Positions 17,044 to 24,947 of a DNA stretch of 64,000 nt are shown here, piece by piece. The translations under genes and the position numbers were made by a program. The notes under the pieces are model-generated. The model was given only the letters and a program-made list of their open reading frames with translations. It did no database searches and had not been told where the DNA came from. Source of the stretch: Arthrobacter saudimassiliensis (lineage in GTDB: Bacteria > Actinomycetota > Actinomycetes > Actinomycetales > Micrococcaceae); the NCBI GenBank assembly GCA_900016675.1, contig LN483070.1:496001-560000 (forward strand). Direction: 5' to 3'. How positions within the stretch are numbered: the stretch's first letter is position 1; each line of letters opens with the position of its first letter.

Positions 17044-17259
17044 TCAGCGGCGGCGGCCGAACAGGAACCAGGCCGCCGGGCCGAGGAAGTTGATGCCGCA
17101 GGCCATGGACCAGGCGATCCGGTTCCCGCGCACCCGGGCTGCGGGACGGCGCCAGATATCGACCAGCGCTGCGACGGCCAGGCCGACCTGGACGACGCCG
17201 GCGACGCCCAGCGACTTCTTCTGGCCGGGGGTGAGGTCGGAGAGTCTGCGCTTGGGCAT
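17044..17259 (-). CDS. Small membrane protein, PLDc_N-like
   Basis: 71 aa from ATG 17259 with AGGAAGGAA upstream. A basic N terminus (PKRRLSDLTPGQKK) precedes two hydrophobic segments ending WFLFGRRR. The second half resembles the phospholipase D-nuclease N-terminal (PLDc_N) helical hairpin common in actinobacteria. Function unknown; membrane location expected. Confidence 0.72.
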   Translation of the reverse strand: MPKRRLSDLTPGQKKSLGVAGVVQVGLAVAALVDIWRRPAARVRGNRIAWSMACGINFLGPAAWFLFGRRR

Positions 17260-17341
17260 GAGGGTTCCTTCCTGGATCCTGCACGGGGCCGCAGTGCGGC
17301 GGGATCGCCGCATCGGGGTCCCCAATCTACCCTGCGGCGGC

Positions 17342-17860
17342 TCAGGGCAGCAGCGAACCTGCGGAAAGCCGGTGGAAGGACCGGTTGTGGTAGACCAGCG
17401 GCGCGGCGTTGTCGTTCGTCTCGAGGACCTCTTCGAGCTGCGCGGCGACCAGCACCGACGCCCCGACCGGCGTGCGGGACAGGATCCGGCAGCGCAGCGC
17501 GAAGGCGGTGCCGTACAGCAGCGGTTCACCGCCGGGCAGCCACGACCACTGGCGGGAATCCGTGAACCGCTCTCCGCCCGGCCGGGCAAAGCTGCGGGCA
17601 AGCTCCACGTTCGCATCGGAGAGCAGGTGGACGACGATCGTCTCCGCGGCGCTGACCGCGCCGGCCGATCCGGCCTGGGAGGCCAGGGAAAAGGCCAGGA
17701 TGGGCGGCTCGGCGGACACCGAGGCCACGGAGGAAGCGGTCAGCCCGACAGGCGCCTCGCCGCTGCGGGCGGTGATCACGGCCACGCCCGCCGGGTGGTT
17801 GCGGAACGCGTCCTTGAAGCGGTCCACCAGGACGGGGCTGGAGATGCGGGTGGAGGTCAT
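17342..17860 (-). CDS. Flavin reductase family protein
   Basis: 172 aa from ATG 17860, with AGGGAG upstream. N-terminal FRNHPAGVAVIT, GLTASSVASVSAEPPILAFSL and YHNRSFH are hallmarks of the FMN-binding split-barrel flavin reductase family. It uses NAD(P)H to reduce flavin, or supplies reduced flavin to a monooxygenase. It is directly downstream of soxR on the same strand and its promoter contains a SoxR box (17918-17939), so induction by redox-active compounds is expected. No partner monooxygenase lies nearby. Confidence 0.88.
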   Translation of the reverse strand: MTSTRISSPVLVDRFKDAFRNHPAGVAVITARSGEAPVGLTASSVASVSAEPPILAFSLASQAGSAGAVSAAETIVVHLLSDANVELARSFARPGGERFTDSRQWSWLPGGEPLLYGTAFALRCRILSRTPVGASVLVAAQLEEVLETNDNAAPLVYHNRSFHRLSAGSLLP

Positions 17861-17910
17861 GCGGTGGTGCTCCCTTGGCCGGTTGCGGCGCCTGCGCTGA
17901 ACATCCCTCC

Positions 17911-17941
17911 ACGCTAGGACCTCAACATTGGTTGAGGTCAA
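17911..17941 (-). promoter_or_regulatory. Flavin reductase promoter with SoxR operator in a 19-bp spacer
   Basis: On the minus strand, -35 TTGACC (17941-17936) and -10 TAGCGT (17916-17911) are 19 bp apart, the over-long spacer of MerR-family-controlled promoters. The spacer holds the inverted repeat GACCTCAA-CATTGG-TTGAGGTC (17918-17939). Its CCTCAA-N6-TTGAGG core matches the classic SoxR box. SoxR is encoded immediately upstream. Confidence 0.8.
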
Positions 17942-17988
17942 ATCGGTTCCGGCTGCCGGACTCCGCCGGGCGCGGACGCCGGGCCCGG

Positions 17989-18417
17989 CTACTCCAGGAC
18001 GCGTGAACCGGTGCCCCGCGCGGCGTCGTCAGGGTTGACGAAGCGGCATTCCGCCAGGGACAGGCAGCCGCAGCCGATGCACCCGCCCAGCCGATCCCGC
18101 AGCGCCTCCAGCCGATGGATCCGGTCGTCCAGCTCGCGCCGCCAGGCTGCGGAAAGCCGCTGCCAGTCCGCCTGGTCCGGAACCCCGTCGGCCGGCAGCT
18201 GGGAGAACGCCTCCGCGATCACCGCCAGCGGAATCCCGGCGCGCTGCGCGGCGCGGATCACCGCCACCCGGCGCAGCATGGAGCGGTCGAACCGGCGCTG
18301 GTTGCCCGGCGTGCGGCGGCTGGAAATCAGGCCCTGCCGTTCGTAGAAGTGCAGCGCGGAGACGGCCACGCCGCTGCGCTCGGCCAGCTGGCCGACCGTC
18401 AGTTCCGTGGAGGCCAT
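17989..18417 (-). CDS. soxR: Redox-sensitive MerR-family activator SoxR
   Basis: 142 aa. N-terminal MerR winged helix (LTVGQLAERSGVAVSALHFYERQGL), a dimerisation helix, and the SoxR [2Fe-2S] ligands C113, C116, C118, C124 in CX2CXCX5C. Oxidation of the cluster converts bound SoxR into an activator. ATG 18417 is chosen over upstream codons that would run through a Pro/Arg-rich non-conserved stretch. No soxS gene is present; as in most actinobacteria SoxR probably acts directly on target promoters, here the flavin reductase gene 128 bp downstream. Confidence 0.93.
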   Translation of the reverse strand: MASTELTVGQLAERSGVAVSALHFYERQGLISSRRTPGNQRRFDRSMLRRVAVIRAAQRAGIPLAVIAEAFSQLPADGVPDQADWQRLSAAWRRELDDRIHRLEALRDRLGGCIGCGCLSLAECRFVNPDDAARGTGSRVLE

Positions 18418-18587
18418 GGCCCGCCCGCCTTCCTTGTACCCGCGTGTCCGCTGCTTGCCGTCCGGTCCGTCCGCCGGTGCCCCGACTGCCTGCGAAGGCT
18501 CCCGGCCGGGCGCGGTGTTCCGGTAGCATCGCGCCATCTCCCAGTATCCCAGCACCGGGACCGCGCATCTTCCGAAGGGAGCCGGAC

Positions 18588-19457
18588 ATCGAAGCCGACG
18601 CTGGCCAGGGCACCCTGGTCTTCCTGCAGGGCACCGGACTGACCGACGACTCGGTGGCCGACCAGCTGCGCGCCGGCCTGGCCGGGGAACCGCGCCTGGG
18701 CCGTTTTCGGCTGCAGGTCCTGGACTGGACCCGGATCGCCCCGCCTGATCTTCCCGCCGCACCGGCGCTCCCCGAGGAGGAAACCGCGGCACCGGGTCAG
18801 GCTGCAGGACCTGCAACGGCCGGGGCCACGGAGGCCGGGCCGGCGGCGGATGCGGCGGCGGATCTCGCGGCGGAACTGGGCGCGGCCGCCGGGCAGCTGG
18901 CCGGCGACGCCCTGCTTGGCCTGCTGACCGGCGTCGCGGTCCGGCACCGGGCGGCGCTGACCGACGCCGCCGGCGACTTTGCCCGCAACATCGGCTTCTA
19001 CCTTGCCCAGGGCGCCCGGGTACGTGAACTCATCCGCGCCGACCTGGCGGCCACGGCTCCCGGCCGCCCCGTCATCCTCTACGGGCACAGCCTGGGCGGG
19101 GTCGCCGCCGTGGACCTGCTGCGGGAGTCCGACGCCGCCGCCCTCGGAGTGGATCTGCTGGTGACCGCCGGATCGCAGGCGCCCTGGCTGGCCCTGCTCG
19201 GGCTCGCCGTGCCCGGGGCCGACCCGGCGGCGGCCCCCGCGCCCGCGCCGTCGGCACCGTGGCTGAACCTTTGGGACCGCCGCGACCTGCTGGCCTTCTG
19301 CGCTGAACGGGTGTGGCCGGCAGGCGTGCGCTCCCATCCGGTGCGCGACGTCGAGCTGAGCTCCGGGCAGGCGTTTCCGCAGTCGCACGGGTCCTATTTC
19401 CGCAGCGCCGAGGGTTTCCGGGCGGTCGCCGACGCCCTGTTCCCGGACCCGGGCTGA
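18588..19457 (+). CDS. Alpha/beta-hydrolase-fold protein, function unknown
   Basis: The GHSLGG nucleophile elbow is in VILYGHSLGGVAAVDLL; the N terminus GTLVFLQGTGLTDDS could form the oxyanion side. Later LNLWDRRDLLAF and a C-terminal SHGSYF supply plausible Asp and His. Residues 60-110 are Ala-rich. The start is uncertain: the frame has an ATG at 18444, but that leaves only 26 bp to soxR and gives an implausible Pro/Arg-rich leader. A good ribosome site GAAGGGAG (18574-18581) sits 6 nt before ATC 18588, and no ATG/GTG/TTG is in frame there. A TAGCAT -10-like element at 18524 also argues for a late start. Confidence 0.65.
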   Translation: MEADAGQGTLVFLQGTGLTDDSVADQLRAGLAGEPRLGRFRLQVLDWTRIAPPDLPAAPALPEEETAAPGQAAGPATAGATEAGPAADAAADLAAELGAAAGQLAGDALLGLLTGVAVRHRAALTDAAGDFARNIGFYLAQGARVRELIRADLAATAPGRPVILYGHSLGGVAAVDLLRESDAAALGVDLLVTAGSQAPWLALLGLAVPGADPAAAPAPAPSAPWLNLWDRRDLLAFCAERVWPAGVRSHPVRDVELSSGQAFPQSHGSYFRSAEGFRAVADALFPDPG

Positions 19458-19487
19458 CCTGTCACCGGAGGACGGACTGTGGCGGTG

Positions 19488-19501
19488 CCAAGCATGCTTG
19501 G
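19488..19501. promoter_or_regulatory. 14-bp perfect palindrome upstream of ku
   Basis: CCAAGCATGCTTGG ends 14 nt before the ku ATG. Related AAGC-NN-GCTT palindromes occur upstream of dps (25655), between DUF4383 and the SDR gene (22512) and, degenerate, upstream of ligD (1266). Likely an operator or an alternative promoter element; its binding protein is unknown. Confidence 0.55.
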
Positions 19502-19515
19502 TGTTCACTGGTTCC

Positions 19516-20601
19516 ATGAGAGCCATCTGGAAGGGCGCGATCGCCTTCGGCCTGGTCAATGTCCCGGTCAAGGTCTATTCCGCCACCGAAGACCACGACG
19601 TGAGCCTACACCAGGTCCACGACCACGACGGCGGCCGGATCCGCTATCAGCGGCGCTGCGAGATCTGCGGCAAGGTCGTGGACTACAAGGACATCGCCAA
19701 GGCCTACGACGACGGCGAGCAGACCGTGGTCCTGACCGATGAGGACCTCGCGTCCCTGCCGGTGGAGAAGAGCCGGGAGATCGACGTCGTCGAATTCGTG
19801 CCCAGCGACCAGGTGGACCCGATCATGTTCGACCGGACGTATTACCTGGAGCCGGATTCGAAGTCGACGAAGTCCTACGTGCTGCTGCGCCGCACCCTGG
19901 AGGAGACCGACCGCACGGCCATCGTGCAGTTCTCGCTGCGCCAGAAGACCCGGCTGGGCGCGCTGCGGGTGCGCGGGGACGTCCTGGTGCTGCAGACCCT
20001 GCTCTGGGAGGACGAGGTCCGCGAGGCCGCCTTCCCGTCGCTGGACGAGAAGGTGCGCATCTCGGCCAAGGAGCTGGAGATGTCCTCCGCCCTGGTCGAT
20101 TCCTTCAGCTCCGACTTCGAGCCCGCCGCGTTCACCGACGAGTACCAGGAGCAGCTGAAGACGCTGATCGAGGCCAAGCTGGAGAAGGGGGAAACGGTCA
20201 GCACCGAGGACACCTTCGGCGAGGACGAAGAGGAGGAGGGAGGCAAGGTCCTGGACCTGATGGAGGCCCTCCGCCGCAGCGTGGAAAAGGGCCGCGGCCG
20301 ACGCTCCTCCGGCGGTTCCGCCAAGGACGACGATGCCGGGGACGCGAAGGAGGACGACGACGCGAAGGCTCCGGCCCGGTCCAGGTCCTCGTCCGGCGGC
20401 TCGAAGTCGTCGTCGGGTTCCTCGTCCTCGTCTTCCTCGAAGAGCGCCTCGTCGAAGGGCTCATCCTCCCGAAGCACGTCCGCCCGCAGCTCCTCTTCCC
20501 GGAGCAGCGGCACGAAGTCCGGCACCGCCAAGTCGTCCTCCAAGACGGCTTCGACCAAGTCCGGTACCGGCAAGAGCACGAGGACCAGGAAAGGGGCCTG
20601 A
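19516..20601 (+). CDS. ku: Ku-family DNA end-binding protein with long Ser/Lys tail
   Basis: 361 aa. Start at MRAIWKGAIAFG, the conserved beginning of bacterial Ku. The beta-barrel core spans residues 1-about 255 (FGLVNVPVKVYSAT, CEICGKVV, VEKSREIDVVEFVP, AKLEKGE). Ku encircles DNA ends and recruits LigD, whose gene is at 1-1221. After the core comes an acidic stretch and then about 90 residues rich in Ser, Lys and Arg, longer and more repetitive than a minimal Ku; lysine-rich Ku tails bind DNA in mycobacteria. There is no ribosome site near the ATG, so a leaderless transcript or an upstream TTG/GTG start (19498/19501) is possible. Confidence 0.94.
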   Translation: MRAIWKGAIAFGLVNVPVKVYSATEDHDVSLHQVHDHDGGRIRYQRRCEICGKVVDYKDIAKAYDDGEQTVVLTDEDLASLPVEKSREIDVVEFVPSDQVDPIMFDRTYYLEPDSKSTKSYVLLRRTLEETDRTAIVQFSLRQKTRLGALRVRGDVLVLQTLLWEDEVREAAFPSLDEKVRISAKELEMSSALVDSFSSDFEPAAFTDEYQEQLKTLIEAKLEKGETVSTEDTFGEDEEEEGGKVLDLMEALRRSVEKGRGRRSSGGSAKDDDAGDAKEDDDAKAPARSRSSSGGSKSSSGSSSSSSSKSASSKGSSSRSTSARSSSSRSSGTKSGTAKSSSKTASTKSGTGKSTRTRKGA

Positions 20602-20603
20602 GC

Positions 20604-20876
20604 ATGTTGCTGAGCAGTTTCTTCAAGGACCGGATGGGGCGGCAGACCATCATCGAGAAGCCGAACGCCCCGCTGCTCGCCGCCGCGGGCTTCGGAGCCG
20701 CCTCGCTGATGGCGCTGACCCCCCGCTACCAGACGCTCATGGCACGCCTGGCCCGCTGGTCCCTGGGGCTGTGGGCGGCGCTGGAGGCCTTCGGCGGGGA
20801 AAGCTGGTTCCGCCGCACGGTCGGGGCCTGGACCCTGTCCCGGGTCCTGCTGCCCGGCGGCCGTTCCGGCCGCTGA
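20604..20876 (+). CDS. Small hypothetical protein with a hydrophobic segment
   Basis: 90 aa, ATG 2 nt after the ku stop, so probably co-transcribed with ku. It contains a hydrophobic stretch (APLLAAAGFGAASLMAL) and an amphipathic Trp-rich second half (WSLGLWAALEAFGG). No family recognised; no evidence of a role in DNA repair beyond position. Confidence 0.6.
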   Translation: MLLSSFFKDRMGRQTIIEKPNAPLLAAAGFGAASLMALTPRYQTLMARLARWSLGLWAALEAFGGESWFRRTVGAWTLSRVLLPGGRSGR

Positions 20877-20915
20877 CCGGCCGGAGCGGAGGCCCCGGGC
20901 GGGAGCGGCTAGCGG

Positions 20916-21152
20916 CTACTGCCGGTAGCCTTCCACTTCGTCGACCGGGCGGACCTGGGCGTCGTCGGGATTCTCTCCGGCGTCGATCTTCGCCCGCCGC
21001 TGCCGGAGCAGGTCCCAGAGCTGGTCCAGCTGCTCCTCGGTGCGGCGGAGCGTGGCGGCATGCTCGGGGCCCGCGTCCGGCCCGGCATCGCGCAGTTCCT
21101 GCTCCCGTTCGACAAGGTCCTGGATGCGCTGCTGAATATCGTCGGTGTCCAT
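20916..21152 (-). CDS. DUF2630 family protein
   Basis: 78 aa from ATG 21152 (an in-frame GTG at 21158 adds two residues). Short, highly charged, probably a helical hairpin: DIQQRIQDLVEREQELR, then LDQLWDLLRQRRAKID and a C-terminal VRPVDEVEGYRQ, the layout of actinobacterial DUF2630 proteins. Function unknown. It faces the ku downstream gene convergently. Confidence 0.8.
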   Translation of the reverse strand: MDTDDIQQRIQDLVEREQELRDAGPDAGPEHAATLRRTEEQLDQLWDLLRQRRAKIDAGENPDDAQVRPVDEVEGYRQ

Positions 21153-21220
21153 GACCACACCCTAGCCACATCCGGTCGCCGGGAACCACCCCGCCGGGCG
21201 GCCCTCAGCGGGGCCGCGCC

Positions 21221-21781
21221 TCAGTCCGAGCCCGTCAGGAACTTCCTGAGCTCGGCGTTGTCCATGATCTGCTGGCGGTATTCGTCGGTCAGCATCTTGA
21301 GCATCGACTTTTCGTATTCCTCGTCGGTGGAGGCCACGGCCTCCCCGGCGAAGACCACCCGGAAGTTGTGCGCGAACGCCTCGGCAGCGGTCTGACCCAC
21401 ACAGTTGTGGGTGGCGACGCCGGCCAGCACCAGGTGCTCCACATTCCAGTTCCGCAGCCGGAGCAGCAGGTCCGTCCCGACGAACGCGCTGTCGCGGGTC
21501 TTGACCAGCCGCGGCAGCTGCTCATATTCCAGTCCGGGAATGAACTCCGCCTGCTCGCTGCCGCTGAAGATGAAGCCCTGCCCGTCGTCGAGCATGCTCA
21601 GGGTCCAGGTGGACCGGTCCTGCTCATGCTCGGTGCAGACCATCAGGACGGGCACCTCCGCGGAGCGGGCAATGCGGATCAGCTCATTGGTCTTTTCGAC
21701 CATCCGCGCCTGATGCTTCTGCAGCTCAGGGCTCTCAAAGTAGGCGTTCTGCATGTCGATGACCAGAAGTGCAGTGGACAA
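21221..21781 (-). CDS. Isochorismatase-family cysteine hydrolase
   Basis: 186 aa from TTG 21781, chosen because GGAAGGAA lies just upstream and LLVIDMQNAY (catalytic Asp) is the normal family beginning. The Cys nucleophile is in VATHNCVGQTA and a Lys occurs in LVKTRDSAF. Members hydrolyse isochorismate, nicotinamide, N-carbamoyl compounds or ureides; which applies here is not clear. No pathway partner is adjacent. Confidence 0.85.
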   Translation of the reverse strand: MSTALLVIDMQNAYFESPELQKHQARMVEKTNELIRIARSAEVPVLMVCTEHEQDRSTWTLSMLDDGQGFIFSGSEQAEFIPGLEYEQLPRLVKTRDSAFVGTDLLLRLRNWNVEHLVLAGVATHNCVGQTAAEAFAHNFRVVFAGEAVASTDEEYEKSMLKMLTDEYRQQIMDNAELRKFLTGSD

Positions 21782-21842
21782 GGGATTCCTTCCCGTCGGG
21801 CCGGTGCTGCCTCCCAGTCTGCCACTGCAGCGGCACCGCACG

Positions 21843-21874
21843 CAGCCGCCCCCGGCAGCTGCCGGGGGCGGCTG
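21843..21874 (-). terminator. Hairpin terminator after the DUF4383 gene
   Basis: Perfect 32-nt inverted repeat beginning CAGCCGCCCCCGGCAG, located 43 nt beyond the stop of the minus-strand DUF4383 gene and before the isochorismatase-like gene. Confidence 0.7.
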
Positions 21875-21916
21875 GTGCAGGACGGATCGGCTGGTGTGCC
21901 GGCCGGATGGACCGGC

Positions 21917-22414
21917 CTAGTTCGGCACGTAGCCCTCACCGGAGGGGCGTCCGCCGGTCCCGGTGCGCCGCGTGGCGTTGCCCAGGGCCAGCCCCAGGAT
22001 GATCATGGCCGCCGCCAGGAACAGGTGCAGCCAGTTGTCCGCCTGGTTGAACGGGACAAAGTTGGCCGTGGAGCCCAGGGGCACCAGCAGTCCGTACAGG
22101 AAAAGGACCGCGTACAGGATGCCTGCGCCGACCAGGTAGGTCTTCGCGGAGGAGTTGGTGCGCGCCATCCACAGCCCCGCGAAGCCCAGCAGCAGGTGGA
22201 CCACGTTGTGCAGGACCGAAACCTGGAAGACGCCCAGCAGGACGGCGGTGGAATCCGGCCCCGCGAACAGCAGGGATCCGTATTCGGTGGTGAGTCCGGG
22301 AATGAACCCGGCCACCCCCAGGACCAGGAAGGCGATGCCGAAGACGATCGCTGCGATCTGTGCTGAGGTGCGGCGGGTGGAAAGGCCGCCGCTGCCGCTC
22401 TGTGCGTATGACAT
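21917..22414 (-). CDS. DUF4383 four-helix membrane protein
   Basis: 165 aa with four hydrophobic segments (IAAIVFGIAFLVLGVAGF, TAVLLGVFQVSVLHNVVHLL, TYLVGAGILYAVLFLYGLL, WLHLFLAAAMIILGLAL). The HNVVHLLLG and DNWLHLFL His-containing motifs are diagnostic of DUF4383. Function unknown; often found with stress genes in Arthrobacter relatives. It is divergent from an SDR gene across 135 bp that holds an AAGCATGCTT palindrome. Confidence 0.85.
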   Translation of the reverse strand: MSYAQSGSGGLSTRRTSAQIAAIVFGIAFLVLGVAGFIPGLTTEYGSLLFAGPDSTAVLLGVFQVSVLHNVVHLLLGFAGLWMARTNSSAKTYLVGAGILYAVLFLYGLLVPLGSTANFVPFNQADNWLHLFLAAAMIILGLALGNATRRTGTGGRPSGEGYVPN

Positions 22415-22511
22415 ATCGACTCCCGTGCGTCGGAAATGCGGGCCGGGTGCCCACCGAGCTGGCGCACCCGCGGTGGTGGTTTCAACTCTTGCACAGTGCC
22501 CGATTCATGGG

Positions 22512-22521
22512 AAGCATGCTT
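22512..22521. promoter_or_regulatory. AAGCATGCTT palindrome in the DUF4383/SDR divergent promoter region
   Basis: Ten-bp perfect palindrome followed by TACTAT on the plus strand and preceded, in minus orientation, by ATAGT. The minus-strand reading ATAGTAAGCATGCT is close to the ATACTAAGCACGCT found upstream of ligD (1281-1268). Shared-regulon candidate. Confidence 0.5.
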
Positions 22522-22549
22522 ACTATTGTTCGAAACGAAGGAGGAATAA

Positions 22550-23347
22550 ATGCCGGAGGCACCCAGCAGGGCGATCATCACCGCAGCGGATTCCGGAATC
22601 GGCCGGGCGACGGCCGTGGCCCTCGCCAGGGCCGGAATGGACGTGGGCATCACCTGGCACACGGACGAGGAGGGGGCACTGGGCACCGCGGAGGAGGTCC
22701 GCGCCCTCGGCCGGGAAGCGTACACGGCGCAGATCGACACCTCCGACCCGCTCAGCTGCGCGCCGGTCATTGAACAGCTCGCCGAACAGCTCGGCGGGCT
22801 GGACGTGTTCGTCAACAATGCCGGAACGGGCGACGGCGAGAAGTTCCTCGAGGTGTCCTTCGACACCTGGATGCAGACCGTCAACACCAACCTCAACGGC
22901 GCCTTCATCTGCCTGCAGACCGCCGCCCGGCTGATGGCCGACGCCGGCCGCGGCGGCCGGATCATCGGCATCACCAGCGTCCACGAGCACCAGCCGCGGG
23001 TCGGCTCCGCCGCCTACACCGCTTCCAAGCATGGACTCGGGGGCCTCCTGAAGGTCATGGCACTCGAGCTGGGACAGCACGGGATCACGGTCAACGCCGT
23101 CGCCCCCGGCGAGATCGCCACTCCGATGACCGGGCAGCATGATGAGGATCCCCGGGCCAAGGACCGTCCCGGCATCCCGCTCGGCCGGCCCGGCGACGCC
23201 TGGGAAATCGCCGAGGTCGTCGCCTTCCTGGCCTCCCCCGCCGCATCCTACGTGACCGGGGCGTCCTGGCCGGTGGACGGCGGAATGCTCCAGATGGGGC
23301 CCCAGGGCGGCTCCCACATCACCACCGCGGACTGGCGCGAGGGCTGA
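22550..23347 (+). CDS. SDR family oxidoreductase
   Basis: 265 aa, ATG preceded by GGAGGAATAA. Classical short-chain dehydrogenase: nucleotide motif TAADSGIGRAT, VNNAGTG, catalytic Ser in ITSVHEH, YTASK (Tyr and Lys), and the terminal VTGASWPVDGG. Substrate unknown. Followed 53 bp later by an FAD/Rieske oxidoreductase, so the two may be co-transcribed. Confidence 0.92.
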   Translation: MPEAPSRAIITAADSGIGRATAVALARAGMDVGITWHTDEEGALGTAEEVRALGREAYTAQIDTSDPLSCAPVIEQLAEQLGGLDVFVNNAGTGDGEKFLEVSFDTWMQTVNTNLNGAFICLQTAARLMADAGRGGRIIGITSVHEHQPRVGSAAYTASKHGLGGLLKVMALELGQHGITVNAVAPGEIATPMTGQHDEDPRAKDRPGIPLGRPGDAWEIAEVVAFLASPAASYVTGASWPVDGGMLQMGPQGGSHITTADWREG

Positions 23348-23400
23348 CCGTCTCCCTGACTGCTGCCCGCTGAGAACCCGTTGGACTCGGAGAGGACCCG

Positions 23401-24882
23401 ATGAAATCCCTTTGGCTCGACACCGCCCCGTCCATTGACACCGACCCCTTTACCCCGGGAGCCAGCTACGACGCCGTCGTGGTGGGCGCCGGGCTGACCG
23501 GGCTGACCGCCGCGGTCCTGCTGGCCCGCGCCGGCCTCAGCACCGCCGTGCTCGAGGCCCGCCAGGTGGGCGCCGTGACCACCGGCAACACCACGGCCAA
23601 GGTCTCCCTGCTCCAGGGCACCAGCCTGTCCTCGATCCGCCAGCACCACGACGACGACGCGGTGCGCGCCTACGTCGAAGGCAACCGTGAGGGGCAGAGC
23701 TGGCTGCTGCGCTTCCTGGAGGAGAACGGCGTCGGCTACGAGGTCCGCGACGCCTGGACCTACGCCGAGACGGCCAAGGGGCGCAGGAGCCTGGAAGCCG
23801 AGCGGGATGCCGCCGCGGCGGCCGGACTCGATGTGGAGCTGATCACCGAAACCGAGCTGCCGTGGGCGGTCAGCGGCGCCCTGCGCCTGCCCGGGCAGGC
23901 GCAGATCCATCCGCTGCAGGCCCTGGCGGCGCTGGCGGCGGAGCTGCGCTCCCGCGGCGGGCACCTCGTCGAGGGCGTCCGCGTGACGTCCCTGCGGCAC
24001 GAGGGCGGACAGGCGCGGCTGACCACCGGCTCCGGAGAGGTCTCCGCCGGCAACGTCATCCTGGCCACCGGCATACCGTTCCTGGACCGCGGCGGTTACT
24101 TCGCCGCGCTCAAGCCGCAGCGCTCGTACGCCGTCGCCCTGCCCACCACCGGCCCGGTGCCGCAGGGCATGTATCTTTCGGTCGATTCCCCGAGCCGCTC
24201 CCTGCGGACCGCCGCCGTCAACGGCACCGAGTATCTGCTGGCCGGCGGAAACGGCCATACGGTGGGGCGGCACCGGCACACCCGGGACCTGGTGGACGAC
24301 CTCACCGGCTGGACCGTGGACCGTTTCCCGGTGCTGGCCGAGCGCAGCTATGCCTGGTCCGCCCAGGACTATTCGCCGGCCTCCAAGATGCCGTACGTCG
24401 GCAGGGTTCCGCTGGGCGGGGGCGACGTCTATGCCGCCACCGGCTACAACAAGTGGGGCATGACCAACGCCGTCGCTGCCGCCCTGGCGCTTTCGGCGCA
24501 GATCCTCGGCGGCCGCAACGACTGGGCGGCCCGGCTCTACAAGCCGCAGCTGGCGCCGCGCGATGCCGCCGCCGGCGCGGGCTACAACGCCGAGGTGGGA
24601 CTGTCCATGGTCACCGGATGGGCCGGCGGGCTGCTGCGCACCACCGATGAGCCGCCCGTCGAAGGCGAAGGCGTCGTCGCCCGGGAGAACGGGCAGCCCG
24701 TGGGCATCTGCACGGTCAACGGAGTGACCAGCCGGGTCTCGGCAGTCTGCCCGCACCTAAAGGGCGTGCTGAACTGGAACGACGCCGAGCTGTCGTGGGA
24801 CTGCCCGCTGCACGGCTCCCGCTTCTCCGCCGACGGCACCCTGCTGGAAGGTCCGGCCACCAAGGGCCTGGAACCGGCCTGA
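23401..24882 (+). CDS. FAD-dependent oxidoreductase with C-terminal Rieske [2Fe-2S] domain
   Basis: 493 aa. N-terminal FAD-binding fold of the DAO type (VVVGAGLTGLTAAVLLARAG; VILATG), then a C-terminal Rieske domain with C-x-H (CPHLKG) and C-x2-H (CPLHGS) cluster ligands. This is the layout of FAD-dependent oxidoreductases seen in actinobacteria, where electrons pass between flavin and Rieske cluster. GAGAGG precedes the start. Terminated by a strong hairpin at 24909. Confidence 0.93.
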   Translation: MKSLWLDTAPSIDTDPFTPGASYDAVVVGAGLTGLTAAVLLARAGLSTAVLEARQVGAVTTGNTTAKVSLLQGTSLSSIRQHHDDDAVRAYVEGNREGQSWLLRFLEENGVGYEVRDAWTYAETAKGRRSLEAERDAAAAAGLDVELITETELPWAVSGALRLPGQAQIHPLQALAALAAELRSRGGHLVEGVRVTSLRHEGGQARLTTGSGEVSAGNVILATGIPFLDRGGYFAALKPQRSYAVALPTTGPVPQGMYLSVDSPSRSLRTAAVNGTEYLLAGGNGHTVGRHRHTRDLVDDLTGWTVDRFPVLAERSYAWSAQDYSPASKMPYVGRVPLGGGDVYAATGYNKWGMTNAVAAALALSAQILGGRNDWAARLYKPQLAPRDAAAGAGYNAEVGLSMVTGWAGGLLRTTDEPPVEGEGVVARENGQPVGICTVNGVTSRVSAVCPHLKGVLNWNDAELSWDCPLHGSRFSADGTLLEGPATKGLEPA

Positions 24883-24908
24883 CGGCAGGGCCTCGCCCCG
24901 GCACACAC

Positions 24909-24939
24909 GACGAAGCCCGGCCGGAGGCCGGGCTTCGTC
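24909..24939. terminator. Bidirectional hairpin terminator
   Basis: 14-bp perfect stem GACGAAGCCCGGCC / GGCCGGGCTTCGTC with loop GGA, between the plus-strand FAD/Rieske gene and the minus-strand SRPBCC gene. A short TT run follows on the plus side. Confidence 0.85.
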
Positions 24940-24947
24940 TTGGGTGC

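Noticed and set aside
20333-21154. 273-aa plus-strand frame after ku
   Set aside because: Arg/Pro-rich out-of-frame reading of the ku tail running antisense to the DUF2630 gene.
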